Source of the DNA: Moringa oleifera
Taxonomy: Eukaryota; Streptophyta; Magnoliopsida; Brassicales; Moringaceae
Reading direction: 5' to 3'
DNA length: 64,000 bases
Assembly: GCA_021397835.1 (NCBI GenBank)
Contig: JAJFZO010000566.1
Coordinates: 6,324,001 to 6,388,000, forward strand
Shown: piece by piece, positions 12,530-23,895 of the stretch
Numbering within the stretch: position 1 is the stretch's first letter
Layout: the number at the start of each line of letters is the position of its first letter
Made by a program: the position numbers and the translations under genes
Notes under the pieces: model-generated
What the model was told of the DNA's origin: nothing
Seen by the model: the letters and a program-made list of their open reading frames with translations, nothing else
Database searches by the model: none

Positions 12530-13650
12530 TATCATATCTCGAATGTGGCTGACTTGTTTGATCAGTTCTCTAAGGCATCTTATTTCACAAGTTGGACTTG
12601 CGGTCTAGGTATGGCAATTATGGATCAAGGTGAAAGATAAGCCAAAGATAAAATATGTGACCAGGTATGGGTCCTATGATCCTTGCAATGCCTTTCGACT
12701 TTTGAAGATAAAATGTTTAACTTTTTTTTTCTGAGCTACAACCTTAGGGGTAAGCTAAGTTACAGAGGCATGAGGTGGAAAACTTGCCAAGTGTAATTGC
12801 TACTAGTAAGAAACTTGTATATTACAAGTATGTTGGTGCATCTTCACAAGGTGGAAAAAAGAAAAACAATGGTGGAAAGCGAAATTAAAAGGTCTTTAAT
12901 CATAAGGATGGTAAGAAACCTAATGGGGGCAAGAAAGACAACGATGGGAATAAAAAAGGTAGTTATAAGCCTATTTAATTCTATAGGCAGAGTCATCAAG
13001 CAGACTGTGATGTCCTACCACATTTAGGTTGTATTTTTCTTGTCATAACAAAAAAAGTTGGGATTAGTTTTCATAATTGTTAGTGTCTCTCTTGCTTATG
13101 TGTGGGGGGTTTTTATTTAAACACACTTGAAATTGTGTTCGTACAAAGAGGATTGGCTGATGAATTAGGTGTAACTTATGTGATCACTCGGTGAGAAGTC
13201 AATCGTAGACCTCAACCATGTGACAATTTGGTCATAAAGATGGCAAAAAACCTAATGGTGGCAAGAAAAATGACGGTGGGTATAAGAATGGTGGTGGTAA
13301 GCCATTTTTACAAGATAAAAAGGAAGAATCTAACAGCTTATCGATTTGCTAGGGATAAAACAGAGTTGATGGAGCAGGCTCGCGATAGTTTAGCTAAGGT
13401 AGCCAAACGGATGAAAAAACATGTTGATGAAAAAAAAGGGATGTAAAGTTCCAAGGGGATAGAGTGATGCTGAAGCTAAGCCCACAAATCAAAAAGAAGG
13501 TGACAGACAAGAGATATCATAAAGACTTCGTATAGAAGTATGATGGTCCATTCGAAGTTGTCAAAAAAGTAGGCAATATGGCCTATATATTATGGCTGCC
13601 CACATGATTACTAAGGTTACTTTCTCACTTTGAATTGAAATAAAAGATTA
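12530..13650 (+). pseudogene. Ty3/gypsy polyprotein fragments (RT piece, gag-like piece, integrase C-terminus), plus strand
   Basis: At about 12540-12720 the plus strand reads DLFDQFSKASYFTS and then TRYGSYD-like words, the reverse transcriptase segment after the first catalytic block. At 12890-12970 and again at 13225-13300 there is a repeated Lys/Gly/Asn-rich segment (KDGKKPNGGKK), like a gag linker. At 13330-13640 it reads as the C-terminal integrase region (AYRFARDKTELMEQARDSL, AKVAKRMKKHVD, RYHKDF, KYDGPFEVVKKVGNMAYI). The order RT, gag-like, integrase is not that of an intact element. The RT and gag-like pieces carry frame breaks and stops. Confidence 0.75.
12965..13215 (+). repeat. Arm 2 of the ~265-bp inverted duplication
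   Basis: This is the plus-strand partner of the arm at 11700-11965; about 1 kb separates the arms. It is embedded between the two repeated KDGKKPNGGKK-type segments. Coding function is not evident, since a shared stop interrupts both arms at the same place, so it may derive from an untranslated or LTR segment. Confidence 0.8.
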
Positions 13651-15090
13651 GTCATAAAAGAATAGCAATTTTTATCCATGCTTTTGGGTTTTAGAAAGAC
13701 AAGTGCTGAAGATAGAATGTCATTTTGAAAGAAGCTGGACTAGGGTTAATTTTAGATGTGAATCCTCTGATGTACTGGGAAAGTAGGACTGGTTTGAATT
13801 TAATGGGAATCTATTTGAGAAAGGGTGAAATTTTGTTATTATCTTGAGATTTTCTTTACCTCTTGCTTTTAGGAGTCCAACAACATGATCTTAATATGCA
13901 TATATAATTATTTTTATTTATTGACACGGATCTAAATGTCTCTTTTTTTTCCTTTCTTCCTTTTTGTATCATTATTTACTCATACAAAAACACAAATGCA
14001 TATCTCTCTAAGGCTCTTTTGGTTGTTATTTATGTAATTTTTCATGGGACTTATCATTTCTTGTAGTACTAGCACTATTGATTTGCCTATTTTATTACTA
14101 ATTGTGTACATGCTTCTTGTTTGATTTTTTATGCATTTGGAGAACTAAGCCTCAAGTTTTGCATTGATTATGTTTCATTGATTGCTTTTACTAACCTTAC
14201 CTTGATATTACTTCTGCTCATAACTATTTCAGTTTTATCTATTAGTTAATTCTTTAGTAAATGTGCTTTTTTTGTAATTTTTTCCCCATTGGATTGACTT
14301 AGTTAGTGTTATTTTGGTCTTATCTTGTTTATAAGGTTATCCACATTTTTCTAATTCCAATAAGCTCAGAGAAGGAGATTTTGGTATAGTTTAGAAGGTA
14401 ATCTTATCTTTAAAATACATATTTACATACCCATATATTTATTTTCATTCTAGTGAATCACATATTACTATGGATCCACTCATCTAGGGACACTGATTGA
14501 TGAAAAAAAAGAGTTGCTATAAAAAGGCTGTCGAGTACCTCAGGGCAAGGTCTATAAGAGTTGAAAACTAAAGTAATGTTGGTTGTTAAACCACTACACC
14601 AAAACCTAGTAAAGTTGTTAGGTTTTTGCATAAAAACCACTAGTTTATGAATACATTCTTAATGGTAGTTTGGATAGGATCTTATTCGATAATGCCTTTT
14701 TCACCTTTTAGATTCTTGTTTTGCAATTTTATTTAAGACTTGCATCACTTCAAATCTACATTATGTTAAAACCCGACGACAATCTTTTTCTTTTATTTGG
14801 GTGCATTTTCTTAGGGTTTATGAACTGTCATTGTTACCTTATATTGTATTTTTTCTTTGCTTCTTCTTATCATTGGTCATTTTATGTATGTTGACTATAA
14901 TTTGGCACTTAGATCATCTAGATAAAAGCAAATGGTTTACTTTGGAATGAAAAACACAGTATAAAATTATCATTGGAATCGCACTGCATCTATGGCCAAA
15001 AAGAATTCATATAGTAAAGGATTCAATCGTAAGTTTATGGTGTATGCAATACAATAAGAATAATTTAAAAACAAAATTAATTACAAATTA
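13651..15090. other. Intergenic DNA without a recognisable gene
   Basis: Mixed-composition DNA follows the integrase fragment and could include 3' untranslated or LTR remnants of the gypsy element. I could not define ends. A CACTAC-starting word at about 14594 resembles a CACTA terminus but is isolated. Confidence 0.45.
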
Positions 15091-15099
15091 TAAAAAAAA

Positions 15100-15456
15100 G
15101 TCTACACTACATCTGCCACCAAAATGAATTCATATATTAGAGTACATATGCTAACGGACATTTTGTCCATTTATAAAAGCTATGTATATATATTGATGGA
15201 TGTGGTGTCTGTTAGTAAAGATTTTATAATATACTGACCAATGTAGTATACATCAGTAAATAAACACCCATTACATATATTGATTGACGTAAAAAGCATC
15301 AGTAAAGGTCTATAGTGACGGAACTTATTCCGACGATTAAAGCCTCTGTCGGTATAAGTTTTTATCCTTAAAGGTCATCTTGATCTATATTGATGGTTTT
15401 TAATCTTTTAGTGATGGTTTTTTGGTCCATTAGTAAATGAAAGTTTCTTTGTAGCG
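15100..15456 (-). mobile_element. Right end of a CACTA-like DNA transposon (subterminal repeats and terminal motif)
   Basis: The interval contains TGACGGAACTT, GTCGGTATAAG and GTGATGGTTTTTT motifs. These are the reverse orientation of the CCGTCACTAAA-type motifs at 8298-8590. It finishes with GTTTCTTTGTAGCG at 15443-15456; the reverse complement CGCTACAAAGAAAC is one or two changes from the common CACTACAAGAAA terminus. This fits a right terminus. No transposase was found between the two clusters. Confidence 0.55.
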
Positions 15457-17090
15457 AAAGAGTTCACAAATTTTGTGAATTGATTTTGTCAAACTTACTA
15501 TATTAAATTTGATTGATCTTGATTTTGAAATCTTTTATGAATTGATTTTTGTCAAACTTACTATTTTAACTTTGATTGATCTTGATTTTAAATTCAAAGA
15601 TTTTGAATCCAATTGATTTTAAATTCAAAGATTTAGGCCAGTGATTTTAAATTAATCGTAAATTCATTCTTTTGACTTAAATTCATTACAATCTACCACA
15701 TAATGTATCTTTTTTTTAGAAAAAAATAGTTATTGCCTCATAAAATGTAATTTATATTATTTTAATTTTATTCCATTCGAACTTAAATTAAACAACTTAA
15801 TTTTTAATTAATCTAAAATTAATTTAAATATTAAATCGAACTTAAAATTAACACTCAAAATCATCTTAATCCAAATTCATAATACTTCAACTGAAATAAT
15901 ATCAAATTGAATTATCAAACTTTGGATAAACCTAACTCAATTGATAATCCTGCTAGTAAGATAACGAATGTGAATAATGGCTTAATTGTGTCTGCTTTAA
16001 TTCTCCAAAAGATAAAATATATTTTGAGAGCATGTGTATCTCATTGTGTACTATGGTGTTAGACTTATGAAAGCTTGTTTCACTTTGCAGAGCACCTAAC
16101 TCAACCACAACAATTAAATAAAACTTTTGTTCAAACACGAGACTGACCTATAAAGCCTAAAGCTTGAAGAGCCTCTCAAATACTTAACGAATTAACATCA
16201 ACAATAATTGCATCACAATTAGTGCATCTTTGATTGTAATGGGTTATAATATCACTTTAAAAATGAAATTGAAGAATATCAAAAGTTAAAGAAATCTATA
16301 AAAGATGAGAAACTCTAAAATTTAGGTTAGCATTTTATTTTCAAGGACTTACCAAAAATTTGAATGAATTATTTTGGTCTTTTATGGGCATTATGAAAAG
16401 TAGTTTAGACTTGATGGAAGTATATTCTTGATTTGTGGGCATGAAATATGAGAGTATTTTTTTTTTTGATTTGCAAACATTTACAAGATCATGAAAAGAT
16501 TTGGCTACATAAAACAATTACAAAGATATGGAAACATCAAACTTAGGTTGAGCTTTATGAAATTCAAGAAAGTCAAATTGAGTTGGCATAATAAATCTAC
16601 CATGTCTGAACTAAACTAGCACAATAACAATACATGAATAATTCTAGTAGGTCCATATCAGCTTATGTAATATGATACTTAGCATTAGTTGGTTTTTGTC
16701 ACCTATATGTATTAGGTTAATTGTTTTCAGTTATTTTGTATTTCAATTGCCAATTATGACCCTTTTTTATTTTTAAAGATTGACTTACAAAGATACCAAA
16801 AAAATTGGAGGAAATTATTTGCAAACTATAAAAAGCAAAAATAAGTTGTTAATTTGCTAATATATGAGTATGTCATAATGGTTTCAATTCAGTCATGTTA
16901 TTTAAGTCAAATTCATATTAAATATCTTATAAGATTATCAAGGATAACAATTAATTAAAGATCGAGTCCACTACTTATGTAAGAAGCAAAGGTGCTAATA
17001 AAAGCTACTATTTTTTTAGTTAACAATTTGACAAGTTCTTTTTTTTTTAATAGAAAATTTGAATATTTATATTATTTTGAAACAAAATCA
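15457..17090. other. Intergenic DNA without a recognisable gene
   Basis: Directly repeated short segments occur at 15470-15640 (GTCAAACTTACTAT and GATTTTAAATTCAAAGATTT each appear twice), but there is no coding signal. The frame at 15953-16138 (-) has no recognisable domain. Confidence 0.5.
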
Positions 17091-17099
17091 AGATTACAA

Positions 17100-20000
17100 A
17101 AATTTAGAGGAATCGTATTCCACCGTGTACTTTGATTACCTATATTAATGGGCATTTGAGTCAAGAAGTGGGTAAAAGCATTAGCATATCAAGGTATACA
17201 ATGAAAGGAGCAATGATCCATTTGTATGACTAGAGTTAAGATTTTTACACAAAGACTACTCCATTCACTCAATGATTCGTCCCTTAGTTTTACATGTTTG
17301 CTTTGCTCATTGTAGGGAGGATCAATGTTAAGTTTAAATGCACCTGGCTATAGAGGTAGCCACTGTATCTAGGTGACCTTATTAGTTGGGACTTTAGAAC
17401 TTCAATTGTATGGAGTATTCTTTATGTTGTCAAGACCACTGTAACAAGTATATCACAAGTGTGATCATGAACCACTTCATTCATGTTCCCCCATATTCCT
17501 TAGTAGATTATGAGAAAGAATCTACTAGGTTTGTATTAGACATGTGTTGGAGAATAGGTTCCCACTAGATAATAGTTATTGATACTCTAGTTAGAAGAGA
17601 TTCCAAGCTTACCTTCATTGTTTCCCAGACTTTTTGGTTGAATACACACTCAAAAAATACATGGTGCATGTCTCCATGATTAGTTCCTTAGAGATAATAG
17701 GTCTTATCTACTCATAAGCCCTTATGGTTGAGCCTTAAATCTATAGGTAATACACCATGGATCATGTGTCACGCAAAGTTAAAACCTTTGGGACTAGGGT
17801 TATTCATCACGGTATTCTCCAAGTTTGAGATCTATTTTACATACTTGGTACCTTTGTGCTTGAAACTGGACAAGCATGAAAATACCTAAACTTCACAAAA
17901 TAAGTTCCATTTGTATTATCCATCCAATGAGCTTGTCTGACATGGGAGGAATGTCCAGTATCTTCTCTTGGTCTTCTAGTGTAAAAAGTTGGTCACTATT
18001 GGATTCATCCACTAGTTTAAGCTAGATTCTATAAGCATACTGACCTGCATTAGAGTTGGTTGCACCATAAATGTTATGGTAAGATGATTAATTGGCCTAT
18101 GGGAAGCCAATTACTTTCCATATATGTACTAATTTGCCATCATTTATTCTCCATTTAGAGCCATTAAGAACCACTGATATTCTAATTAATAGACTATTCC
18201 AAACGCATGAGCCATTAGTATTCTTTGTTGCCTTGTGAACCATTGGACTTCTTTGGTACCATTTTGTGGAAAACTTGACGAGCATGAAAATGCCTAAACT
18301 TGAAAGAATTGACTCCTTTTCTACTATCCATCCATATGAGTTGTTTTGGCATGGAAGGAATGTTTACTATCTTTTCTTGGTTTTTTAGTGTAAAAAGGTC
18401 AATCACCATTGAATTCATCCACTACCTTGAACTGGATTCTATAAACATGTTGGCTTGCATTGAGGTTGGTTGTACCTTAAATGTTTTCGTAGAACGATAA
18501 GTTAGGTCTGTGGGAAGCCATTTATCTATTGATTTTGCATCACCTATTCTTCACGTAGAGCCATTAAGAACCACCGATCGTTCAATTAATAGGCTGTTCT
18601 TAGTGTATGAGCCATTGGCTTTCTTCGCTATCATATAAGGGTTGCCATAAGGGGAATATTTGGCTTTGAATACTCTATAACAAAGGAATTTTCTCCTTGG
18701 ATTAGCCTCCACCATTGATTCCCTAAGACTGCCATGTTAAAAGCTTATGTATCTCTAAAACCCAATTCTCCATCTGGCTTAGAGGTTCATAGTGTATCTT
18801 ATATTTTCCAATGGATTTTTCTTGTTGTTCCTACATCACCCTACCAAAATCCAACAGCCATCATATTGATTTTCTTGATGAAGGTTTTCGATATAATGAA
18901 ACAACTCATCAGGTAGGTTGAAATAAATTACAAAATAAATCTAATAAGTATGCCTCTCTCAGCTTGAGATAATAACCTCTTAGTACATTTTTTTTTAAAA
19001 AAATTGATTTTGATGCGATTTTTGAATTTTGTCATTACCTTACTCCTATTTTATCCTACAAGCAAAGGAAGATCAAGATATTGATTGTTAGTAATGGGTC
19101 TCCAAACACCCAAGATGTTCTGCATGATAACTTATTGTTCTTTCTCGATGGTTGAGCTAAAAAAAACCCTGATTTCTTATTCATTTGCTGGCTAGAGGTG
19201 ACTTTGAATGTGGAACGTTATGCTTAATGACGAGGTAGTCTTTTCTCATAGTGTAAAGTAAAAATAAATAGTCATTTACAAATAGGAGATGAGTAACTCT
19301 AGGGCCTTTATTATATGTTAAAATTCCTTGGACCTTTCTATCTTAGACTGCTTGATTGATTAAAGAGAAGAAGCTTTCCATGCATAACAAAATAAATAGA
19401 CAAACAAAATCTCTCTTGATTCCTTTAGTTGGGTGGGTGTATCGTTTAATTAACCATTGAGTAGGAGAAAATATGAGACAAAAGAAACACATTCCATGAT
19501 TAAAGAAATCCATTTGGTTGAAAAACTCATTATTCTCATTGTGACCTCTAAATAATCTCATTGAAGTCCATTGTAACCTTTGTTCATGCCTATTTCAATA
19601 CTAATTGCCCATCAGAACTCGTTCTCATTGCTTTCATGGAGTATATGGTTTTATAAGCGATTGATGCATTTAGTTCTTATTGATGATTGAGTAGGATTGT
19701 TTTTATTATATTGGCAAGTTCCTCAATAATAATTTTGTATAGCATATTACATAGGTTAATTGGCTAAAAATTCATGAGGGATGTTGGATTTTGTAACTTG
19801 AATATTAAGAAAATGGTAGTTTTATTAATATAGGCTAGAGATCCTTCTTCATTTAGGAATTTGAGAGTAAATGAGGCAATATCTTCACTGATAATTTGCC
19901 AATACTTTTGATAAGAACCTACAGTAAGTTTGTTTGCCCCTGGGGCCTTGTTCAAGGCCATTTAGTTTAGAGCTTGGTGGATTTTTGATTTTGTAAAAGG

Positions 20001-20350
20001 TTGGTTTAGGTTAGCTTTCATGAGTATTTTTAACCTACTTTTGATTGAATTGCATAAGCTTTCTATCTCTTGAGGTTTAGAAATAGAAAAGATGCTAGAA
20101 AAGTAGCTCAAAAACACTCGAGCAATTGTACTAAGTCCCCATCTGTGTCTTGTATTTGGGTGATCTTATTAATTCTTCTTCTTTGGGAAGCAATCACATG
20201 AAAATACTTAGTGTTCTTGTCTCTAACTGATTACTATAAGTTCTTAGACCGTTATTTCTACATAATCTCATCCCAGTGTGGGAAGTCATTGAATGAAGCT
20301 ATACATTACTTAGCTTCATTGTATGAGGCTCCCTTGTCTCACTACAACAA
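17100..20350 (-). pseudogene. L1-like LINE: reverse transcriptase to zinc-binding region, decayed
   Basis: Reading the minus strand from 20350 downward gives the linker preceding RT (RDKNTKYFHVIASQRRRINK, near 20220-20160). The start of the RT domain follows (ALNKAPGANKLTVGSYQKYW, then FLIFKLQNPTSL, near 19960-19770). Then come degraded RT and the post-RT region (FKAKYSPYGNPY, VVLNGSTWRIGDAKSIDKW near 18600). A zf-RVT-like end follows (NHGDMHHVFFECVFNQKVW near 17680-17620). The order is that of plant LINE ORF2. Stops and frame changes are abundant. The endonuclease is absent, because the element is cut at the right by LTR C at 20370. Confidence 0.85.
17871..18690 (-). repeat. Tandem duplication (~407-bp unit) inside the LINE
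   Basis: Sequence starting at 17871 (GACAAGCATGAAAATACCTA) recurs from 18278 (GACGAGCATGAAAATGCCTA). Long collinear matches follow, including GAGCCATTAAGAACCAC(T/C)GAT and AATTAATAG(A/G)CT. The translated post-RT segment VVLNGS(K/T)WRI is thus present twice. The two units differ at many positions, so the duplication is old. Confidence 0.9.
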
Positions 20351-20369
20351 TAGATGGATTAGTTCTTGT

Positions 20370-22250
20370 TGTCACGACAGAGGTTTCAACCGAAGAAAAC
20401 CTGTAGCGTGAGAAAAAAAATATAAGGTCACCATAAATCTTTTTACATGTGATTGGTGACCATCTTAAACTAAGGCTAATTGGTAAAAATAAGTTAAGAT
20501 TTCTTGTTTAAGAGTCAATTACACTTGGAAAAGGATTAGCACCCTTTAAAATGCCTAAAAATTGGTACCATTTAGATTTTTTTCTTGTAAATTAATTTTT
20601 AAGGATATTTTAGTCAAAGTACTTAAAATTTCATACTTACTCCACTCCGATGTACCAAAATATTTTTTAGGGAAAAGAAACTAGTTTGCTCTTGCTCACA
20701 TTTTTTTTTTCAAATTAAAGAGTTAAAGATAACACATATAATATTTTTTATGACAAGAAAAATAATTTTTTGTAAGGAAAAATTCTAATATAATCATAAA
20801 AATATTCTGTATTTCCATAATGTGATTTAACAATATTCTTAAATATAAACTAGATCAAAATAAATAATTTAATAAAGAATCTAATGATAATTCAACTTAA
20901 CTAATTTTTATTTAAAAAATGAATATGCTATAATAACTGTACTTAAGAAGAGAGTTTAGATACCTCTTAAAGGGCCTTACACTTTTTGTAAAACTTCCCT
21001 ATTTGAATATGAATGGATATAAGATTTTTTGGATCATAAATGAAAAACTTTAATGAAAATTATGAAAGCTAGAGAGATATTTTAAGAAAATTTTTCTTCT
21101 ACTGTGAGTCTTTTGTGAATGCAATGAAAAAGCTTGATCTTTTTCTGATGCATTTGTCTATCCCTTATTGTAAGATTTAGTGCCTAATTATAGAAACTAA
21201 ATGGTGCAGATTAGTAGCGACTGGTTGGCAAAAAATAAGTGTAGTGCACTCAGCAGACTTTACCTCTAGGCTCAATAGAGTCTGCTTTACTTTGAAAGGT
21301 TTTCCAAGACTCTTCCCGATGGTGTTCATCGATTTTGACTTGATTTCCACATTCTTTAACTTTGTTTGGGTGAATTAACACCTTCAATTCCTTCTCACTT
21401 CACTTAAATAGCTCAAGAATAGGTTTCCCTAGTGGCTTCGTTATACCACTTAATTCCTTCAGACTTAAGGCTTGATTTCGACTCTAGGCTATAATTTTTA
21501 GTCTTTTAATGCATTTCTTTCTTTTTTTAATGATTTTTTTGACCTGAATCTCATCATTTGACTAAAATTTTTTTCCTAAATTGTGTTATGGAGTCCACAC
21601 CTTTAGGCAGATTTTCACTTTAGCAGGTCCACTTGCTATGTGAGAATTCAACGCTTGTTAGGTTTGCTTCCATTGAAATGCTGCCAAATTAGTGCTGCCT
21701 ACCATATCATGTTTTTGTTGTCCTTCAAGTTAATATGGTAGCATTGTTGAATAATGTCTTGCCACATTAATTAATGAATGGATAAGTGGTGCAGCTCCAA
21801 TCTATCACCTCATCAGCTATACACCACTAGCATTCCACTAATTAGATTTATAGCCACATCATTAACAACTTACTATTATTAATGGCTATTTTACCTCATT
21901 AGCAAAAGTATCTTTAAATAACACCCTGCCACTTTATGTCTTTATTACACATCATCAGCAGCACCATAGCCACATCTTGCCATATTAGCTTGCCTTATCA
22001 TTTCAATAGTATCACTCAGCCACGTTAGCAACGTTGCTTTCAAAGAAGTTTTTATTCGCGATAGCCTTGCCCTTAATGGCTAATTCTCTTTTAAGAGATT
22101 TTCTTGAACTCTTTCAAGTCTTCCTTATAGTTTCCCTTATCTTTTTGCTCTAGAAACCACTTTTCACTCCCTTTAATCTTTACTAACTGTCTCAAGAGGA
22201 GTCTCATTTTCTTTCGACAAAGTATTCTCTTTCTTTAGGTAAATTTTTTT
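20370..22250 (-). repeat. Tat-type gypsy LTR C (approximate)
   Basis: The low-coordinate end starts TGTCACGACAGAGG, resembling the LTR B boundary at 35053 (TGTCACAATGAGG). It is followed by GTCACCATAAATCTTTTT and GTGATTGGTGACC. These resemble the CCACCAATCTTTTT motif of the other two LTRs and of this retrotransposon group as I know it. A T-rich tract near 22240-22280 lies just before the antisense ORF C and is the expected complement of a polypurine tract. The high end is approximate. It abuts the LINE at the left. Confidence 0.55.
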
Positions 22251-22290
22251 ACTTTATTTTACTTTTTTTTTTTGGTTTATTGTAGCTGGC

Positions 22291-22590
22291 ATGGAATTTG
22301 TAGGTCCTTCTATGATTACCAATAAGGATTTGGTTAGGCTTAAGAAAATATACGAGATTCTACCTTAGTGCGCATGGTGATACCTATTCTTAATGAAAGG
22401 CCCTAGTTTAAAAAGTCAGGTGCCTTTTGTGGGTTCGAAGAATATCTTAAAAGAGGCTTAAAACTTCTTCTAAACGCACTGTTTAAAAATGATTTGTGAC
22501 AATTACAAGGTTTCCTTCTCTCAGCTAGCTCCCAATTCTTAGAGAATCCTATTATGAACATTCCTCTTGGTCCATACCCTTAGCTCTAAG
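22291..22590 (+). pseudogene. Antisense extra ORF C (Transposase_28-like), N-terminal remnant
   Basis: Translation from the ATG at 22291 begins MEFVGPSMITNKDLVRLKKI and, after frame breaks, includes a segment ending SQFLENP / QLAPNSXRILL. This resembles the start and the 'APxQLxPNSWR' core of the plant 'putative gypsy-type transposase' family (Pfam Transposase_28). That family is known as an antisense ORF near the 3' LTR of some Tat retrotransposons. It opposes the minus-strand gag next to it. Only about 100 codons remain, with stops. Confidence 0.5.
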
Positions 22591-22599
22591 ACGACAGGG

Positions 22600-23700
22600 G
22601 GTAGGATTTTGCATCGGCAAGCTCCGTATAACTTGATGTTAGTTTACCGATGATCACTTTAATTACCATATGGATGTAAACAACGGGGGATCTTCAATTA
22701 TCTATAGTTATGTTATTTTCATTTATTGCTTCGGTGGTATTTTAAAATAAGGTATTGACACTTCTCCCTTATGATCGACATATTACAACAATTGCCCTTC
22801 CTAGATTAAATTTTTAATCTCTTCCTTTAGTTGCTTAGATTTCTTTTGGTCGTGGCCGACATTTTGATGAAGGTGGTAGTACTAGCTCTGATCCCTTATC
22901 TGTAGTAGGTAATTATCCTCCAAAAACGTCTTAGAATTCCTTGATTTTGGATTGCCATCATCACATTGACCTAAGATGTTTTGAGTGGGGTGAGTCCTAG
23001 TAGTTGAGACTAGGGTTTAGGTCTAGTGAGCGGGGTGAAGCCTTGATAGGTGACCAACAACTTGTTTTGTACCAAACTTGTTTGATTACCTAACCTTGCA
23101 TTGCATCCCTGAAATTCCTTTCTCTTTCCTCATTTTTCTTGCTTTATTTTTCTTTTGGGAGATTACCTTCTTGTCTTTCTCTTCCTTTTACTTTGTTCCT
23201 CACTTCAGATGCACTTTTCTACCAAAGTTAACAAATCCACCATGTTACAAACAGGTTTGCGACAGAGGGCATAAAAAAGGGGCCTTCATGTAGACCTCCC
23301 ATAATTGCAACCATGGCGACGAAGTCTTGCAGTTGATGTATTTATGAGGCTTTTCGATTAAAGTAAGACATATAATCTCATAAAGACTCATCTGAGAACT
23401 AGAGGACAACCATGAGGTGACTAGGGTGTTTCTTACTTCATTTGTTGCTTATGAACTGTGCCAAGAAGAAGTGCGATATTTGCTTGAAAGATTATATGCT
23501 CCATGATCATAAGGACATAAACAATCTCGTTTGGGGCCTGTTAAAGTTACAAGGAAAACCTTGCAGAGGATAGTATCGGATGACCTGTAAACCAATGTTA
23601 CGCTTTATACCCTGTCTAGAGGTCTCCTTTTCCATTGTACCTTTCCATTTGGGTTATGCATAGCTTGTCGTGGACAAGTTTACTGAGGATGTTATCGTTG
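22600..23700 (-). pseudogene. Ty3/gypsy Tat-type gag (Retrotrans_gag) remnant
   Basis: The minus-strand reading gives MERYNGKGDL near 23660, then RAFP-like and LAQFISNK segments. SDESLXDYMSYFNRKAS and FVAMVAIMGGLHEG near 23350-23290 form the usual gag capsid pattern. Near 22900-22820 it reads HQNVGHDQKKSKQLKEEIKN, matching the 'HGHDTEECxQLKEEIExLI' tail of Tat gag proteins. Frames shift several times. Pol is missing: the gag tail is followed within about 300 bp by antisense ORF C. The gag N-terminus is only about 200 bp from LTR A. Confidence 0.7.
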
Positions 23701-23895
23701 AGTGGGGCCGAGGGTCACAATCATAATTCCCCTCTTCTTGTTTTGGCTCCCAATAGTTCAAGCCAATCACTTGCTCGGTTAGCCCTCTAATGAAGTTGCA
23801 CATTACCTCCTTGCTTAGGTAAGAAGCACTATTCCTTACCTTGTTAGAACCCTAGTCTGACACTTTATTGCTCGACACTCTTTCATTGTCTCCTT

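Noticed and set aside
14594..15456. A complete 0.86-kb CACTA MITE using CACTAC at 14594 as left end
   Set aside because: The left word matches only about nine positions and lacks neighbouring subterminal repeats; the cluster at 8.3 kb is a better, though unproven, partner.
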